Source: Streptomyces canus
Lineage (GTDB): Bacteria > Actinomycetota > Actinomycetes > Streptomycetales > Streptomycetaceae
Assembly: GCF_041435015.1 (NCBI RefSeq)
Contig: NZ_CP107989.1
Location: 2,542,001-2,606,000 of the forward strand
Direction: 5' to 3'
Length of the DNA stretch: 64,000 nucleotides
Positions 1-8,614 of the stretch are shown here, one piece after another. Under the pieces are notes generated by a model. The model did no database searches. It was given only the letters and a program-made list of their open reading frames with translations, and was not told the DNA's origin. Every line of letters starts with the position of its first letter. Positions within the stretch are counted from its first letter, which is position 1. Position numbers and translations under genes: made by a program.

Positions 1-1173
1 GCCAGTTTCGGCGGTGAGGCAGGTCTGTACCGGCTGTTCAACAGCATCATGGGCGGCCAGATCTCCTGGCTGATCCCCTTCGCGCTCGTCGCCCTGATCG
101 GCGGTCTGGTGCTGCGCGGCCGGGCCCCTCGTACGGACGCCAAGCGGGCGGCGCTGCTGCTGTGGGGCGGCTGGTTCGTCCTGCACTACCTGACCTTCGC
201 GCTCGCCGAGGGCACCTTCCACCCGTACTACGTCACCGCCATGGCGCCCGGCATCGCGGCTCTGGCCGGTATCGGCGGCGTGATGCTGTACCGGGCCTTC
301 CGGGAGGGTGCGGCGGCGGTGGGGGTCCCTCCGCGCGAGCGAGTTCGAGCGTGGGGGAGGGCGTGGGTGCTGCCGGCGGCGATCGCGGGCAGCACGGTGT
401 GGGCGGTCGTCCTGCTCCAGCGGGTCTCCGGCTCCGGGACGCTGTACACGGTCGCCGAGGTCGTGGCCGGGGTCGCGGGTGCGGTCGCCGTGATCGGGCT
501 GCTGCTCGGCCGGTTCACCGGGCGGCAGCGGCTGACGGGCATCGCGGCCCTCGCGGCGGTCGTCGCCCTGCTCGCCGGTCCCGCCGCGTACTCGGCGTCG
601 GCCGCCACCGCCGGCACCAACGGCACCAACCCGACGGCCGGTCCGAGCACCGGCGGCATGGGCGGGGGCGGGGGCATGGGCGGGGGCCGGCGGCCCAGTG
701 GGAGCGGCGGCCCGGGCGGCGGCACGGGCACGAGCGCCGGCGGCAGCGCACCGAGCGGCTCCAGCAGCTCCAACGCCAACTCCAGCTCCAGCTCCGGCAG
801 TCAGCCCACGGGCCAGTCCGCGTCCGGCCGTACCGCCGGAGGCATGGGCGACACCCAGGTCTCCTCCGCGATGATCTCGTACCTGAAGAAGCACCAGGAC
901 GGCGCCACCTGGCTGGTAGCGGTCGCCACCGACCAGACCGCCTCCTCGATCATCCTGGAGTCCGGTGAGCCGGTGATCTCCATGGGCGGCTGGTCCGGCT
1001 CCGACAACGCCATGACCCTCGCCAAGCTGAAGAGCCTGGTGAAGTCCGGAATGCTGCACTACATCGTCGTCGGCGACAGCGGCCAGGGCTCCTCGAACTC
1101 CGAGATCTCCACCTGGGTCAAGAAGAACGGCACGGCGGTCTCCGCCTACAGCGGCTTGTACCGCCTGGGCTGA
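1..1173 (+). CDS. GT39/ArnT-type membrane glycosyltransferase, C-terminal part (5' end outside window)
   Basis: The reading frame is open from base 1, so the gene starts upstream; 390 residues remain before the TGA. The visible part has several hydrophobic helices (about residues 20-40, 65-95, 120-175), then a Gly/Ser-rich low-complexity stretch (about 215-280) and a small soluble C-terminal domain. That layout matches the large streptomycete family 39 glycosyltransferases, which transfer sugars from polyprenyl-phosphate donors on the outer face of the membrane and end in an extracytoplasmic domain. The catalytic N-terminal loop is not in the window, so the substrate cannot be judged. A hairpin at 1195-1229 separates it from the convergent apbE-like gene. 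Family assignment rests on layout and remembered similarity. Confidence 0.75.
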   Translation, partial: ASFGGEAGLYRLFNSIMGGQISWLIPFALVALIGGLVLRGRAPRTDAKRAALLLWGGWFVLHYLTFALAEGTFHPYYVTAMAPGIAALAGIGGVMLYRAFREGAAAVGVPPRERVRAWGRAWVLPAAIAGSTVWAVVLLQRVSGSGTLYTVAEVVAGVAGAVAVIGLLLGRFTGRQRLTGIAALAAVVALLAGPAAYSASAATAGTNGTNPTAGPSTGGMGGGGGMGGGRRPSGSGGPGGGTGTSAGGSAPSGSSSSNANSSSSSGSQPTGQSASGRTAGGMGDTQVSSAMISYLKKHQDGATWLVAVATDQTASSIILESGEPVISMGGWSGSDNAMTLAKLKSLVKSGMLHYIVVGDSGQGSSNSEISTWVKKNGTAVSAYSGLYRLG

Positions 1174-1194
1174 CCGGCGCGTGGACACGCGGAG

Positions 1195-1229
1195 AGCGGG
1201 CCGCAGGTGAACAGAACCGGCGGCCCGCC
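1195..1229. terminator. Bidirectional hairpin terminator
   Basis: An inverted repeat with 9-bp arms GCGGGCCGC (1196-1204) and GCGGCCCGC (1220-1228) lies between the convergent ends of the glycosyltransferase and the ApbE gene. No T-tract follows, as is usual in streptomycetes. Confidence 0.65.
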
Positions 1230-1245
1230 CTCGTGACGTGTCCTG

Positions 1246-1971
1246 TCAGGGCACGGCCGGAAAGCCCGGCGTACGCAGCACCTGGCGCTCCGCGTCCACC
1301 GCGAAGACCTCACAGCCCGCCAGGGAGGCGGCCCAGTCGACGCCCTCGGGGCCCATGGCGAAAGCCGCCGTGGCGACCGAGTCGGCCTCCGTGAGGGTCG
1401 GGGCCACGACGGTGAGGCTGAGCAGGCCGGTTGCCGGGCGGCCGGTCCGGCCGTCGAGGATGTGGTCGCCGCGTTCGTAGCGCGCGGACGTCGCGACCGC
1501 CCCGCCGTCGAGCGAGAGGACCGTGCACAGTTTGTCGGCGTGTTCGGGGTGCCGTACGCCCACCCGCCAGGGGCCGCCGGCGGCGACCACGTCACCGCCG
1601 GCGTTGAGGACGAACCGCGTCGCGCCGGCCGCTGTCAGCACCTCCGCCGCCCGCTGCACCGACCAGCCCTTGACCACCGCGCAGGGATCGAGACGGTGAC
1701 CGGGCAGCCGTACGTCGAACGCGCCGCCGGTGGCCTTCCGGTAGTGCTCGCACAGGTCGAGGATCTCGCGCAGGTCCGCGCTCAGCCCGTCCGCGGACAG
1801 CTCGCCGCGGTCGTACCGCGACACTTCGCTGTCCTCCTTGAACGGGCTGAACCGGGCGTCCACCTCGCGCAGCCACGCGAAGACCGCGTCCGCCGCCGAC
1901 TCGGGGACGTCCTCGTCGTCGACCCGCAGCGAGACCGGGAACCCCATGACGTGTTCGACGCGGTGCAGCAT
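1246..1971 (-). CDS. apbE: FAD:protein FMN transferase (ApbE family)
   Basis: 241-residue ApbE-family protein. ApbE transfers FMN from FAD to a Thr/Ser hydroxyl of exported flavoproteins. Visible family marks are an early MGFPVS segment, the central GGAFDVRLPGHRLDPCAVVKGW segment region (about residues 81-103) with the conserved KGW, LNAGGD (about 121-126) and the HILDGRTGRPATG motif near residue 170 that matches the HI-D-P-x-T-G metal/FAD site of the family. It is the last gene of a three-gene leftward operon: its ATG lies 9 bp after the stop of the FMN-binding protein, which carries two perfect target motifs. No signal peptide is evident, so it may be cytoplasmic or use another route. Confidence 0.93.
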   Translation of the reverse strand: MLHRVEHVMGFPVSLRVDDEDVPESAADAVFAWLREVDARFSPFKEDSEVSRYDRGELSADGLSADLREILDLCEHYRKATGGAFDVRLPGHRLDPCAVVKGWSVQRAAEVLTAAGATRFVLNAGGDVVAAGGPWRVGVRHPEHADKLCTVLSLDGGAVATSARYERGDHILDGRTGRPATGLLSLTVVAPTLTEADSVATAAFAMGPEGVDWAASLAGCEVFAVDAERQVLRTPGFPAVP

Positions 1972-1980
1972 GGTCGGTCC

Positions 1981-2685
1981 TCAGCCCCTCGCGTCGATCG
2001 CGGCCTGGAGGGACTCCTTGTAGGCGTCGCTGGTGATGGTCGCGCCGGACACCGTGTCGATGTCCGCGCTCTGCGCCTTGAGCGTCTCGGCCACCAGCAC
2101 CGGCACGGCGGCCGTCGTCTGCGGGTGGTTCGGCTGCTGGAGCATCTTCACCGCGGTGATCTTCGTACCGACGAAGGTCACCTGGACCTGTACGGGGCCC
2201 TTCTCCGTGCTGAGGGCCGAACCGTCGACGGTCTGGGAGGACGCCTCGGAAGCGGACGCCGAGGGCGAGGCCGACGCCGACTTCGCGTTGTCGTCGATCG
2301 TGGCCTGGAGGGACTTCTTGTAGGCCTCGCTGGTGATGGTCGCGCCGGACACCGTGTCGATGTCCGCGCTCTGCGCCTGAAGCGTCTCCGCGACCAGCTT
2401 CGGCACGGCGGCCGTCGTCTGCGGGTGGTTCGGCTGCTGGAGCATCTTCACGGCGGTGATCTTCGTACCGTCGAAGGTCACCTGGAGCTGTACGGGGCCC
2501 TTCTCCGTGGTGATGGTCGAACTCGTGACGACGTTCTCGCCGGAGGTCCCCGACGACGAAGAGGACGAGGTGGAAGGCGCCGGAGTGGTGGCCTGGACGG
2601 TGGAGGACTCGGCCGACGGCTGGTAGAGCCACACGGGGACCAGGCCCGCGATGCTCAGGACGACGACAGGTATGGCTCGTTTCAC
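1981..2685 (-). CDS. Exported protein with two tandem FMN-binding domains
   Basis: 234 residues: an N-terminal hydrophobic signal or anchor (about 3-22), a Ser/Thr/Pro-rich linker, then two FMN_bind domains (about 58-130 and 158-230) that are nearly identical and offset by exactly 100 residues. Each has the flavinylation motif DTVSGATITS (110-119 and 210-219); the predicted FMN-carrying residues are Thr116 and Thr216. A second Ser/Ala-rich linker (about 134-155) joins the domains. Such domains act as covalent-flavin electron carriers outside the membrane. The gene sits between the membrane reductase (10-bp gap) and apbE (9-bp gap), so donor, carrier and modifying enzyme are in one operon. The final electron acceptor is unknown. 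Confidence 0.92.
   Translation of the reverse strand: MKRAIPVVVLSIAGLVPVWLYQPSAESSTVQATTPAPSTSSSSSSGTSGENVVTSSTITTEKGPVQLQVTFDGTKITAVKMLQQPNHPQTTAAVPKLVAETLQAQSADIDTVSGATITSEAYKKSLQATIDDNAKSASASPSASASEASSQTVDGSALSTEKGPVQVQVTFVGTKITAVKMLQQPNHPQTTAAVPVLVAETLKAQSADIDTVSGATITSDAYKESLQAAIDARG
1996..2514 (-). repeat. Direct duplication of the FMN-binding domain coding sequence (300-bp period)
   Basis: Bases 2296-2514 and 1996-2214 encode the two FMN-binding domains and are nearly identical over most of their length at DNA level, including long identical runs around the flavinylation motif. The identity extends to synonymous positions, which points to recent duplication or gene conversion rather than ancient divergence. 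Confidence 0.85.
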
Positions 2686-2695
2686 GGTCTGTTCC

Positions 2696-4036
2696 TCATC
2701 CCGCCAGGCTGAAGCGCTCGAAGTGGATCTGCGGCCCCGGCACGTCCAGCTCGCGCAGGCTGCCCAGGACCGCCTTCATCATCGGGGACGGTCCGCACAG
2801 GAAGACGTCCCGCTCGGCGATGTCGGGCACGAGTCGCGCCAACTCGCCCGCCGCCAGCTTGTCGGGCACCGACGGGCCGGTGACCAGGTGGAGTTCGGCG
2901 CCCTTGGCGGTCGCGAGGTCGCGCAGCTCGTCGTAGAGGACGGCGTCCCGGTCGGAGCCGACCCGGTAGATGACGACGGCGTGGCCCTGCACCTCCTCCA
3001 GGAGCGCCCGGATCGGGGTGACGCCGACGCCGCCGGCGATGAGCACGGACTCGGGCCGCGTGCGGTGCAGGGCGGTGAAGGCGCCGTAGGGGCCCTCTGC
3101 GAAGACGCGGGTGCCGACCTTGACGTGCCTGAGGGCGGCGCTGCCCTCGCCGGCCGCCTTGGCGGTCAGGCGCAGTGTCCTGCCGTCGGGGGCGGCGGAG
3201 AGGGAGAAGGGGTTGGCCTGCCACCAGCGGTCGGCGGTCAGAAAGCGCCACAGGAAGAACTGTCCGGCGCGGGCGGGCAGTTGGTCGAGGTCCTTGCCGC
3301 TGATGTAGATCGAGACGACGCTGTCGTTCTCGGGCACGACGGCCGTGACCCGGAACTGGTGACGCCAGTTCCGCCACAGCGGGAGCACCGCCCGGCCCAG
3401 GACGACCGAGCCGAGGGCCACACCCCACACGCCGTACCAGTACCCGGTGGCGACGGAGGAGGACGTGAAGGTCGTGCCGACGGCGACCTGGTGGGTGAAG
3501 GCCAGCACCACGGCGACGTACGTGTACAGGTGGATGAAGTGCCAGGTCTCGTAGGCGAGACGGCGCCGGGCGTACCGGGCGGAGACCGCGCCGACCACGA
3601 TGATCAGGCAGAACGCGACGACCGCGCGCAGGACGCCCTCGGTGGTCTCGGCGAGGTCGACGATCTCGCCGATCGGGCCCACGTCGGTGCCCTCGGCGTA
3701 GCCGAAGCTGATGAAGACGACGTGCGCGAGGAGCGTCCACAGGATGCCGAAGCCGGTCCAGCGGTGCCAGGAGGTCAGCCGGTCCATGCCGATGCGGCGG
3801 TCGAGCCAGGGCAGCCTGGCCACCAGGACCAGCTGGAAGGCCATGATGAGCGCGGCGTACAGGCCGGTGAGGCGGCCGAGCACGATGAGCGCGTTGGAGG
3901 CGAAGCCTGCCTGGGCGAAGAACCAGGCGACCACGGCCGCGTTGGCGGCCAGCACGGCGTAGAGCCCGGTGCGGGCCACCACCCTGGGGCGTTGTATCGC
4001 CGTGGGGGGCGCAGGGGGCGATTGGACGGTCGTCAC
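2696..4036 (-). CDS. Ferric-reductase-like transmembrane protein with FAD/NAD(P)H reductase domain
   Basis: 446 residues. The N-terminal half has about six transmembrane helices with paired histidines typical of ferric-reductase/NOX-like haem b domains (SWHRWTG, LLAHVVF, WHFIHLY, FTHQ). The C-terminal half is a ferredoxin-NADP reductase-like unit with an FAD-binding segment (NPFSLSAAP), a nucleotide loop GGVGVTPIRALL and the CGPSPMM segment near the end. It would take electrons from cytosolic NAD(P)H through FAD and haem to the outside. The GTG start at 4036 is preceded by AAGGAG at good spacing. It is first in the operon with the tandem FMN-binding protein and ApbE, making it the likely electron donor to that carrier. 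Confidence 0.88.
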   Translation of the reverse strand: MTTVQSPPAPPTAIQRPRVVARTGLYAVLAANAAVVAWFFAQAGFASNALIVLGRLTGLYAALIMAFQLVLVARLPWLDRRIGMDRLTSWHRWTGFGILWTLLAHVVFISFGYAEGTDVGPIGEIVDLAETTEGVLRAVVAFCLIIVVGAVSARYARRRLAYETWHFIHLYTYVAVVLAFTHQVAVGTTFTSSSVATGYWYGVWGVALGSVVLGRAVLPLWRNWRHQFRVTAVVPENDSVVSIYISGKDLDQLPARAGQFFLWRFLTADRWWQANPFSLSAAPDGRTLRLTAKAAGEGSAALRHVKVGTRVFAEGPYGAFTALHRTRPESVLIAGGVGVTPIRALLEEVQGHAVVIYRVGSDRDAVLYDELRDLATAKGAELHLVTGPSVPDKLAAGELARLVPDIAERDVFLCGPSPMMKAVLGSLRELDVPGPQIHFERFSLAG

Positions 4037-4189
4037 GGGTCGTAGCTCCTTGATCGGGGCCTCTGGATATCCGAGCTTGTCCGGCGGGAGCTGTCGATTC
4101 GCTGTCGTACAACTTTCAAGAGGTTATCGATGTGGCCCGGGTGCCCACCCGGCGATGGCTTTCCGGCCGCTGTGAAGCACTATGAGCGG

Positions 4190-4879
4190 GTGGAAAAAGT
4201 ACGACTCCTCGTCGTGGACGACGACCCGCCGATCGCCGATCTCGTGGCGACGGTCGCCCGCTACGAGGGCTGGGAGGCGGTCACCGCGAACTCCGGTGAG
4301 GAGGCGCTGAGCCGCGCCGCGGAGTTCCGTCCCGACATCGTCGTGCTCGACCTCATGCTGCCCGACATCGACGGCTTCGGCGTCCTGGAGCGGCTGCGGC
4401 GCTCGGGCACGATGGTGCCCGTGGTGTTCCTCACGGCGCGGGACGCGGTCGCCGACCGGGTGGCCGGGCTGACCCGGGGCGGGGACGACTACCTGGTCAA
4501 GCCGTTCGCGGTGGAGGAGCTGATGGCCCGGCTGCGGACCGTGCTGCGGCGCAGCTCCGGGCCCGGCTTCCAGCGCTCGGTGCTCTCGGTCGCGGATCTC
4601 ACGATGGACGAGGACACCCGCGAGGTGCGCCGCGGCGACAAGCTGCTCACCCTCACCCCGACCGAGTACGAGGTCCTCAGGTACCTGATGCGCAAGTCGC
4701 CGACCGTGCTGACCAAGGCGCAGATCCTCGACCACGTGTGGGAGTACGGCTTCGGCGGCCGCTCCAACGTCGTGGAGCTGGTCGTCAGCCGGCTGCGCCG
4801 CAAGCTGGACGACACGGGCGAGCCCCTGATCCACACGGTGCGGGGCTTCGGGTACGTCGTCCGGCAGGCGGCCGAATGA
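4190..4879 (+). CDS. OmpR/PhoB-type response regulator
   Basis: 229 residues from the chosen GTG. The receiver domain (about 4-115) has acidic residues DDD near the N-terminus, phospho-acceptor Asp54 in VVLDLMLPD, and Lys in VKPF; the winged-helix DNA-binding domain (about 130-227) follows. The frame extends upstream to an ATG at 4130 and a GTG at 4172, but GTG 4190 places the start just before VRLLVVDDD, and CACTAT six bases upstream could be a -10 element of a leaderless transcript. It overlaps the next gene by ATGA, so regulator and kinase are translated together. It is divergent from the flavin electron-transfer operon and may control it, which is inference. Confidence 0.9.
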   Translation: MEKVRLLVVDDDPPIADLVATVARYEGWEAVTANSGEEALSRAAEFRPDIVVLDLMLPDIDGFGVLERLRRSGTMVPVVFLTARDAVADRVAGLTRGGDDYLVKPFAVEELMARLRTVLRRSSGPGFQRSVLSVADLTMDEDTREVRRGDKLLTLTPTEYEVLRYLMRKSPTVLTKAQILDHVWEYGFGGRSNVVELVVSRLRRKLDDTGEPLIHTVRGFGYVVRQAAE

Positions 4880-6333
4880 GATCCGTTCTCGGCCGCCTGC
4901 GTTCGGCGTACCGGAGGATGCGGCTCGGTACCCGTCTCGCGCTGGGACTCGGGGCGGTTGCCCTGATGGTGTTCGCGGTGGTGGGCACCGCGCTGACCAC
5001 GTACATGCGGGACTATCTGTCGGCCCAGCTCAACGAGCAGCTGTCGCTCGCCCAGGTCGCCCAGTCGAAGAGCATCGCCGAGTCCGGCACGCTCACCGGC
5101 AAGAAGTACTGGAGCTGGTACTACGCGGTGTACGACGTCAAGGACGGCATCCCGCGGCTGCGCACGCCCGAGGACCCCTCCGACCTGCCGGAGGACGTCG
5201 ACGCGTTCACCGGCGTCGCGAAGGCGCAGGCCGCCGCGCACACCGAGGTCCTGGCCACCGAGCACCTGAGGGGTCAGGGCGAGTACCGGCTGCGCGCCTG
5301 CGAGGTCGAGCCCGGTGTGGTCCTGGTGAGCGCGGCTCCCATGGACGGCATCGACGCCACGGTACGGCGGCTGATCACGGTCCAGGTCGTGGCCTTCGGG
5401 CTCGCGCTGCTGGCTCTCGTGGTGGTCGGCCGCAAGCTGCTGCGCCGGGGCCTGAAGCCGCTGAGCGACATGACGCACACCGCCCACGGCATCGCCCTGC
5501 ACGACCTGACCGAGTCGGCGGCCCGGCTGCCGCTGCGTGCCGACAAGCGGGGCGGCGGTCCGGAGGTCGAGGAGCTGCGGACGGCGTTCAACACCATGCT
5601 GGAGCACATCGACGACTCGCTGGCGGTCCGCGCGGAGGCCGAGCAGCGGCTGCGCCGGTTCGTCGCGGACGCCTCGCACGAGCTGCGCACCCCTTTGATG
5701 TCCGTACGGGGCTACGCGGACCTCTTCCAGTACGCCGCCGCGAACGCCCCCGAGGAGCGCGACAAGCACCTGGCCCGGCTGCGCGCCGAGGCCGCCCGCA
5801 TGGGTTTCCTCCTGGACGACCTGCTGCTGCTCGCCCGCCTGGACGCGGCGGAGGTGGAGACGCCGCTCAGGCCCGTCGAGGTGGACCTGGTGGAGCTGGT
5901 GGAGCACGCGGCCGACGCCTTCCGCGCCAGTCACCCGGACCGTCCGCTGACGGTGACGCCGGGGCCCCTGGCCCTGAAGCTGCGGCTCGATCCGCAGCGT
6001 GTCCGCCAGGTTCTCGACAACCTTCTCACCAACGCGGCCATGCACACTCCGCCGGGCACGGCGGTCTCCGTCGGGGTCCGCGTGCGGGACGGCCGGGTGC
6101 AGGTGCGGATCGCGGACGCGGGTCCCGGCATTCCGGCCGCCGACCAGGAGCGGGTCTTCGACCGCTTCTACCGCGTCGACAAGGCCCGCAGCCGGGACCG
6201 GGGCGGCAGCGGCCTGGGCCTCGCGGTGGCGAGGTCCCTGGTCCGGGCGCACGGCGGCACCATCGAGCTGGCCGCCGGGCCCGGCTCGACCGTGTTCACG
6301 GTGGCGCTCCCGCTGAGCCTCACGCGACCGTGA
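4876..6333 (+). CDS. Membrane sensor histidine kinase (partner of the adjacent regulator)
   Basis: 485 residues. Two transmembrane segments (about 17-40 and 165-190) flank an extracytoplasmic sensor of about 125 residues, followed by HAMP, the dimerisation/phospho-acceptor helix with His268 in DASHELRTP, and the HATPase domain with N-box (LDNLLTNAAMH), G1 (DAGPGIP) and G2 (GSGLGLAV). It starts within the stop of the response regulator gene (ATGA), so the two form one translational unit. The long upstream extension of the frame inside the regulator gene is not used. The ligand is not identifiable. Confidence 0.93.
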   Translation: MRSVLGRLRSAYRRMRLGTRLALGLGAVALMVFAVVGTALTTYMRDYLSAQLNEQLSLAQVAQSKSIAESGTLTGKKYWSWYYAVYDVKDGIPRLRTPEDPSDLPEDVDAFTGVAKAQAAAHTEVLATEHLRGQGEYRLRACEVEPGVVLVSAAPMDGIDATVRRLITVQVVAFGLALLALVVVGRKLLRRGLKPLSDMTHTAHGIALHDLTESAARLPLRADKRGGGPEVEELRTAFNTMLEHIDDSLAVRAEAEQRLRRFVADASHELRTPLMSVRGYADLFQYAAANAPEERDKHLARLRAEAARMGFLLDDLLLLARLDAAEVETPLRPVEVDLVELVEHAADAFRASHPDRPLTVTPGPLALKLRLDPQRVRQVLDNLLTNAAMHTPPGTAVSVGVRVRDGRVQVRIADAGPGIPAADQERVFDRFYRVDKARSRDRGGSGLGLAVARSLVRAHGGTIELAAGPGSTVFTVALPLSLTRP

Positions 6334-6403
6334 GTCTTACGAAGCCGTGACGTGACGGGCGCGGTCCGGCCGTCCGGGCAGCTCAGGGCCCTAGCGTGAG
6401 GGC

Positions 6404-7405
6404 ATGCGCGTACTGGTCACCGGCGGTGCCGGTTTCATCGGGTCCCAGATCGTCGAGGCGCTCGTGGCACACGGTCACGAGCCCGTCCTGTACGACGTCC
6501 GGGCCGACCCGGCCTCCGACGTACGGGACCCCGACGCCGTCCGCCGCGCCCTGACCGGGGTGGACGCGGTGTGCCATCAGGCGGCGATGGTGGGCCTGGG
6601 CGTGGACTTCGCCGACGCCCCGGAGTACACCTCCCACAACGACCTCGGCACGGCGGTGCTGCTCGCCGCGATGGCCGGGGCGGGGGTACGGCGGCTCGTG
6701 CTGGCCGGGTCGATGGTGGTGTACGGCGAGGGCCGCTACACCTGCGCCCGGCACGGGACCGTCAGGCCGGGCCCGCGAGTTGTCGCCGACCTGGACGCGG
6801 GGCGCTTCGAGCCGCCGTGCCCGGTGTGCGGCGCGGACCTCTCCCCCGGCCTGGTCGGCGAGGACGCCCCGGTCGATCCCCGGAACGTGTACGCGGCGAC
6901 CAAGCTCACCCAGGAGCACCTGGCGGCGTCCTGGGCGCGGGCCACGGGCGGGTCGGCGGTGGCACTGCGCTACCACAACGTCTACGGACCGGGCATGCCC
7001 CGCGACACCCCGTACGCCGGCGTCGCCTCCTTCTTCCGCTCCGCGCTCGCCCGCGGCGAGGCCCCGCGCGTCTTCGAGGACGGCGGTCAGCGCCGGGACT
7101 TCGTGCACGTACGGGACGTGGCCGCGGCCAACGTGGCGGCGCTGGAGGCCGGTTCGAGGGACGGCGCGCTCACCTCGTACAACACCGGAAGCGGCGAACC
7201 GCACACGGTGGGCGAGATGGCCCGCGCGCTGGCCGGGGCCCACGGCGGGCCCGAGCCCGTGGTCACCGGGGAGTACCGCCTCGGGGACGTACGGCACATC
7301 ACGGCGGACTCGGCGCGGCTGCGCGCGGAGCTGGGGTGGAAGGCGGCGGTCGGATTCGCCGAGGGAATGCGGGAGTTCGCGGGCGCGGGCATGCGGGGCG
7401 CGTAG
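6404..7405 (+). CDS. NAD-dependent epimerase/dehydratase with inserted zinc-knuckle-like loop
   Basis: 333-residue extended SDR. The N-terminus has the GGAGFIGSQ nucleotide-binding loop, a catalytic YAATK (YxxxK) motif and GSMVVYGEG before it; the best relatives act on nucleotide sugars. Between the catalytic Ser/Tyr regions a loop carries Cys114, His117, Cys139 and Cys142 (CARH and CPVC), a pattern that could bind zinc and is absent from ordinary GalE-type epimerases. A TAGCGT -10-like element ends six bases before the ATG, suggesting a leaderless transcript. It stands alone and is followed by a strong terminator shared with the convergent kinase gene. It may supply a sugar for the transferases downstream at 9.4-10.7 kb, which is inference. 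Confidence 0.85.
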   Translation: MRVLVTGGAGFIGSQIVEALVAHGHEPVLYDVRADPASDVRDPDAVRRALTGVDAVCHQAAMVGLGVDFADAPEYTSHNDLGTAVLLAAMAGAGVRRLVLAGSMVVYGEGRYTCARHGTVRPGPRVVADLDAGRFEPPCPVCGADLSPGLVGEDAPVDPRNVYAATKLTQEHLAASWARATGGSAVALRYHNVYGPGMPRDTPYAGVASFFRSALARGEAPRVFEDGGQRRDFVHVRDVAAANVAALEAGSRDGALTSYNTGSGEPHTVGEMARALAGAHGGPEPVVTGEYRLGDVRHITADSARLRAELGWKAAVGFAEGMREFAGAGMRGA

Positions 7406-7418
7406 CCCGCGGTGGACC

Positions 7419-7464
7419 GGTGGTGCCACCCCGCGAAAGAAAGCGGCCGCGGGGCGGCACCACC
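7419..7464. terminator. Long bidirectional terminator hairpin
   Basis: GGTGGTGCC (7419-7427) pairs with GGCACCACC (7456-7464); after one mismatch the stem continues as CCCCGCG with CGCGGGG. It lies between convergent genes (epimerase on + and histidine kinase on -). Confidence 0.8.
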
Positions 7465-7498
7465 TCATACCCGACAAGCGGGCCGAGGGTGTCTTCGG

Positions 7499-8611
7499 TC
7501 AGAAAACGGCTCCCGGCAGGAGCACCTCGAAGCGGCATCCGCCGGGGACGTTGCGGACCGTGGTGCTGCCCTGGTGGGCTTCGACGATGCCCCGGACGAT
7601 GGCGAGCCCAAGACCCGCCCCGGCGGGCGGTGTCCGGGCGTGCGTGCCGCGCCAGCCGGTGTCGAAGACGCGGGGCAGATCCTCCTCGGGGATGCCGCCG
7701 CAGCCGTCGGTGACGGACAGGACGACCCCGTCGGCGCGGTACTCGGCGGCCACCGCGACGGTCCCGTCGGCGGGTGTGCGGCGGATGGCGTTGACGAGGA
7801 GGTTGCCCAGCACGCGGCTCATCTCCTTGCTGTCCACCTCGACCGGCACGGCGGCCACCCGGTCGCCGACCAGCCGTACGCCGTGTTCGCGTGCCAGGGG
7901 GTCGGCGCCCGCGAGGGCGTCGGAGACGAGGTCGTACAGGGAGATCCGGCTCGGGCTCAGCGCCAGCGTCCCCGCGTGGATGCGGGAGAGTTCGAAGAGG
8001 TCGCCGACCATGCCGTTGAGGCGTTCGACCTCGGTGCGGATCTGCCTCAGGTAGCGGGCGGGGTCGGCGGCGACACCGTCCTCCAGGGCCTCGGACATCG
8101 CGCGCAGGCCGGCCAGCGGGGTGCGCAGGTCGTGGGAGATCCAGGCGACGAGTTCACGCCGGGAGGACTCCAGGGCACGTTCCCGCTCCCGGGACTCGGC
8201 GAGCTTGGCGCTGGTGGCCTCCAACTCCCGGCTGAGTTCGGTGAGTTCGGCGGTCGTGGGCCCGCCGGGTGAGGTGAAGTCACCGCCGTCGCCGAAGGAG
8301 CGGGCGGCGAGCGCGAGGGCCCGGCTGCGGGCGGCGACCCAACGGCCGAGCAGCAGGGCGGTGGCCAGGGAGACCACGGCGGCCATCAGGACGACGGTCG
8401 TGACGACGCTCAGGTCGTGCCCGGACAGGAACATGGCCTGGGCGACCGCGAGGGTGCCGGCCAGCATCGCGGTGATGCCGACGGCGGCGACCACGGTGAG
8501 GTGCAGGGAGAGCGAGCGCCGCCGGATCAGCAGCAGCACGCACGCGCCGAGGAGTCCGGCCGTGACGGCGCCGAGGAAGGCGTAGAGGGCGATGAGAAGT
8601 GTGTCGCGCAC
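7499..8611 (-). CDS. Sensor histidine kinase
   Basis: 370 residues with about four transmembrane helices within the first 125 residues, little periplasmic sequence, a short coiled linker, phospho-acceptor His160 in WISHDLRTP, and a HATPase domain ending near residue 360 (GLGLAIVRGIVE). The start is GTG at 8611, only three bases after the TGA of the response regulator, so both are one operon. The small extracellular part suggests a signal in or at the membrane. The operon is divergent from the GT2/DUF2064/methyltransferase operon, which is the obvious candidate target. Confidence 0.92.
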   Translation of the reverse strand: MRDTLLIALYAFLGAVTAGLLGACVLLLIRRRSLSLHLTVVAAVGITAMLAGTLAVAQAMFLSGHDLSVVTTVVLMAAVVSLATALLLGRWVAARSRALALAARSFGDGGDFTSPGGPTTAELTELSRELEATSAKLAESRERERALESSRRELVAWISHDLRTPLAGLRAMSEALEDGVAADPARYLRQIRTEVERLNGMVGDLFELSRIHAGTLALSPSRISLYDLVSDALAGADPLAREHGVRLVGDRVAAVPVEVDSKEMSRVLGNLLVNAIRRTPADGTVAVAAEYRADGVVLSVTDGCGGIPEEDLPRVFDTGWRGTHARTPPAGAGLGLAIVRGIVEAHQGSTTVRNVPGGCRFEVLLPGAVF

Positions 8612-8614
8612 GGG

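Noticed and set aside
1996..2514. Regularly spaced repeats suggestive of a repeat array
   Set aside because: Only two copies with 300-bp period, inside a coding region; a domain duplication, not CRISPR.
1462..2712. Plus-strand frame with two similar halves opposite the FMN-binding protein
   Set aside because: The internal similarity only mirrors the duplicated FMN-binding domains on the minus strand.
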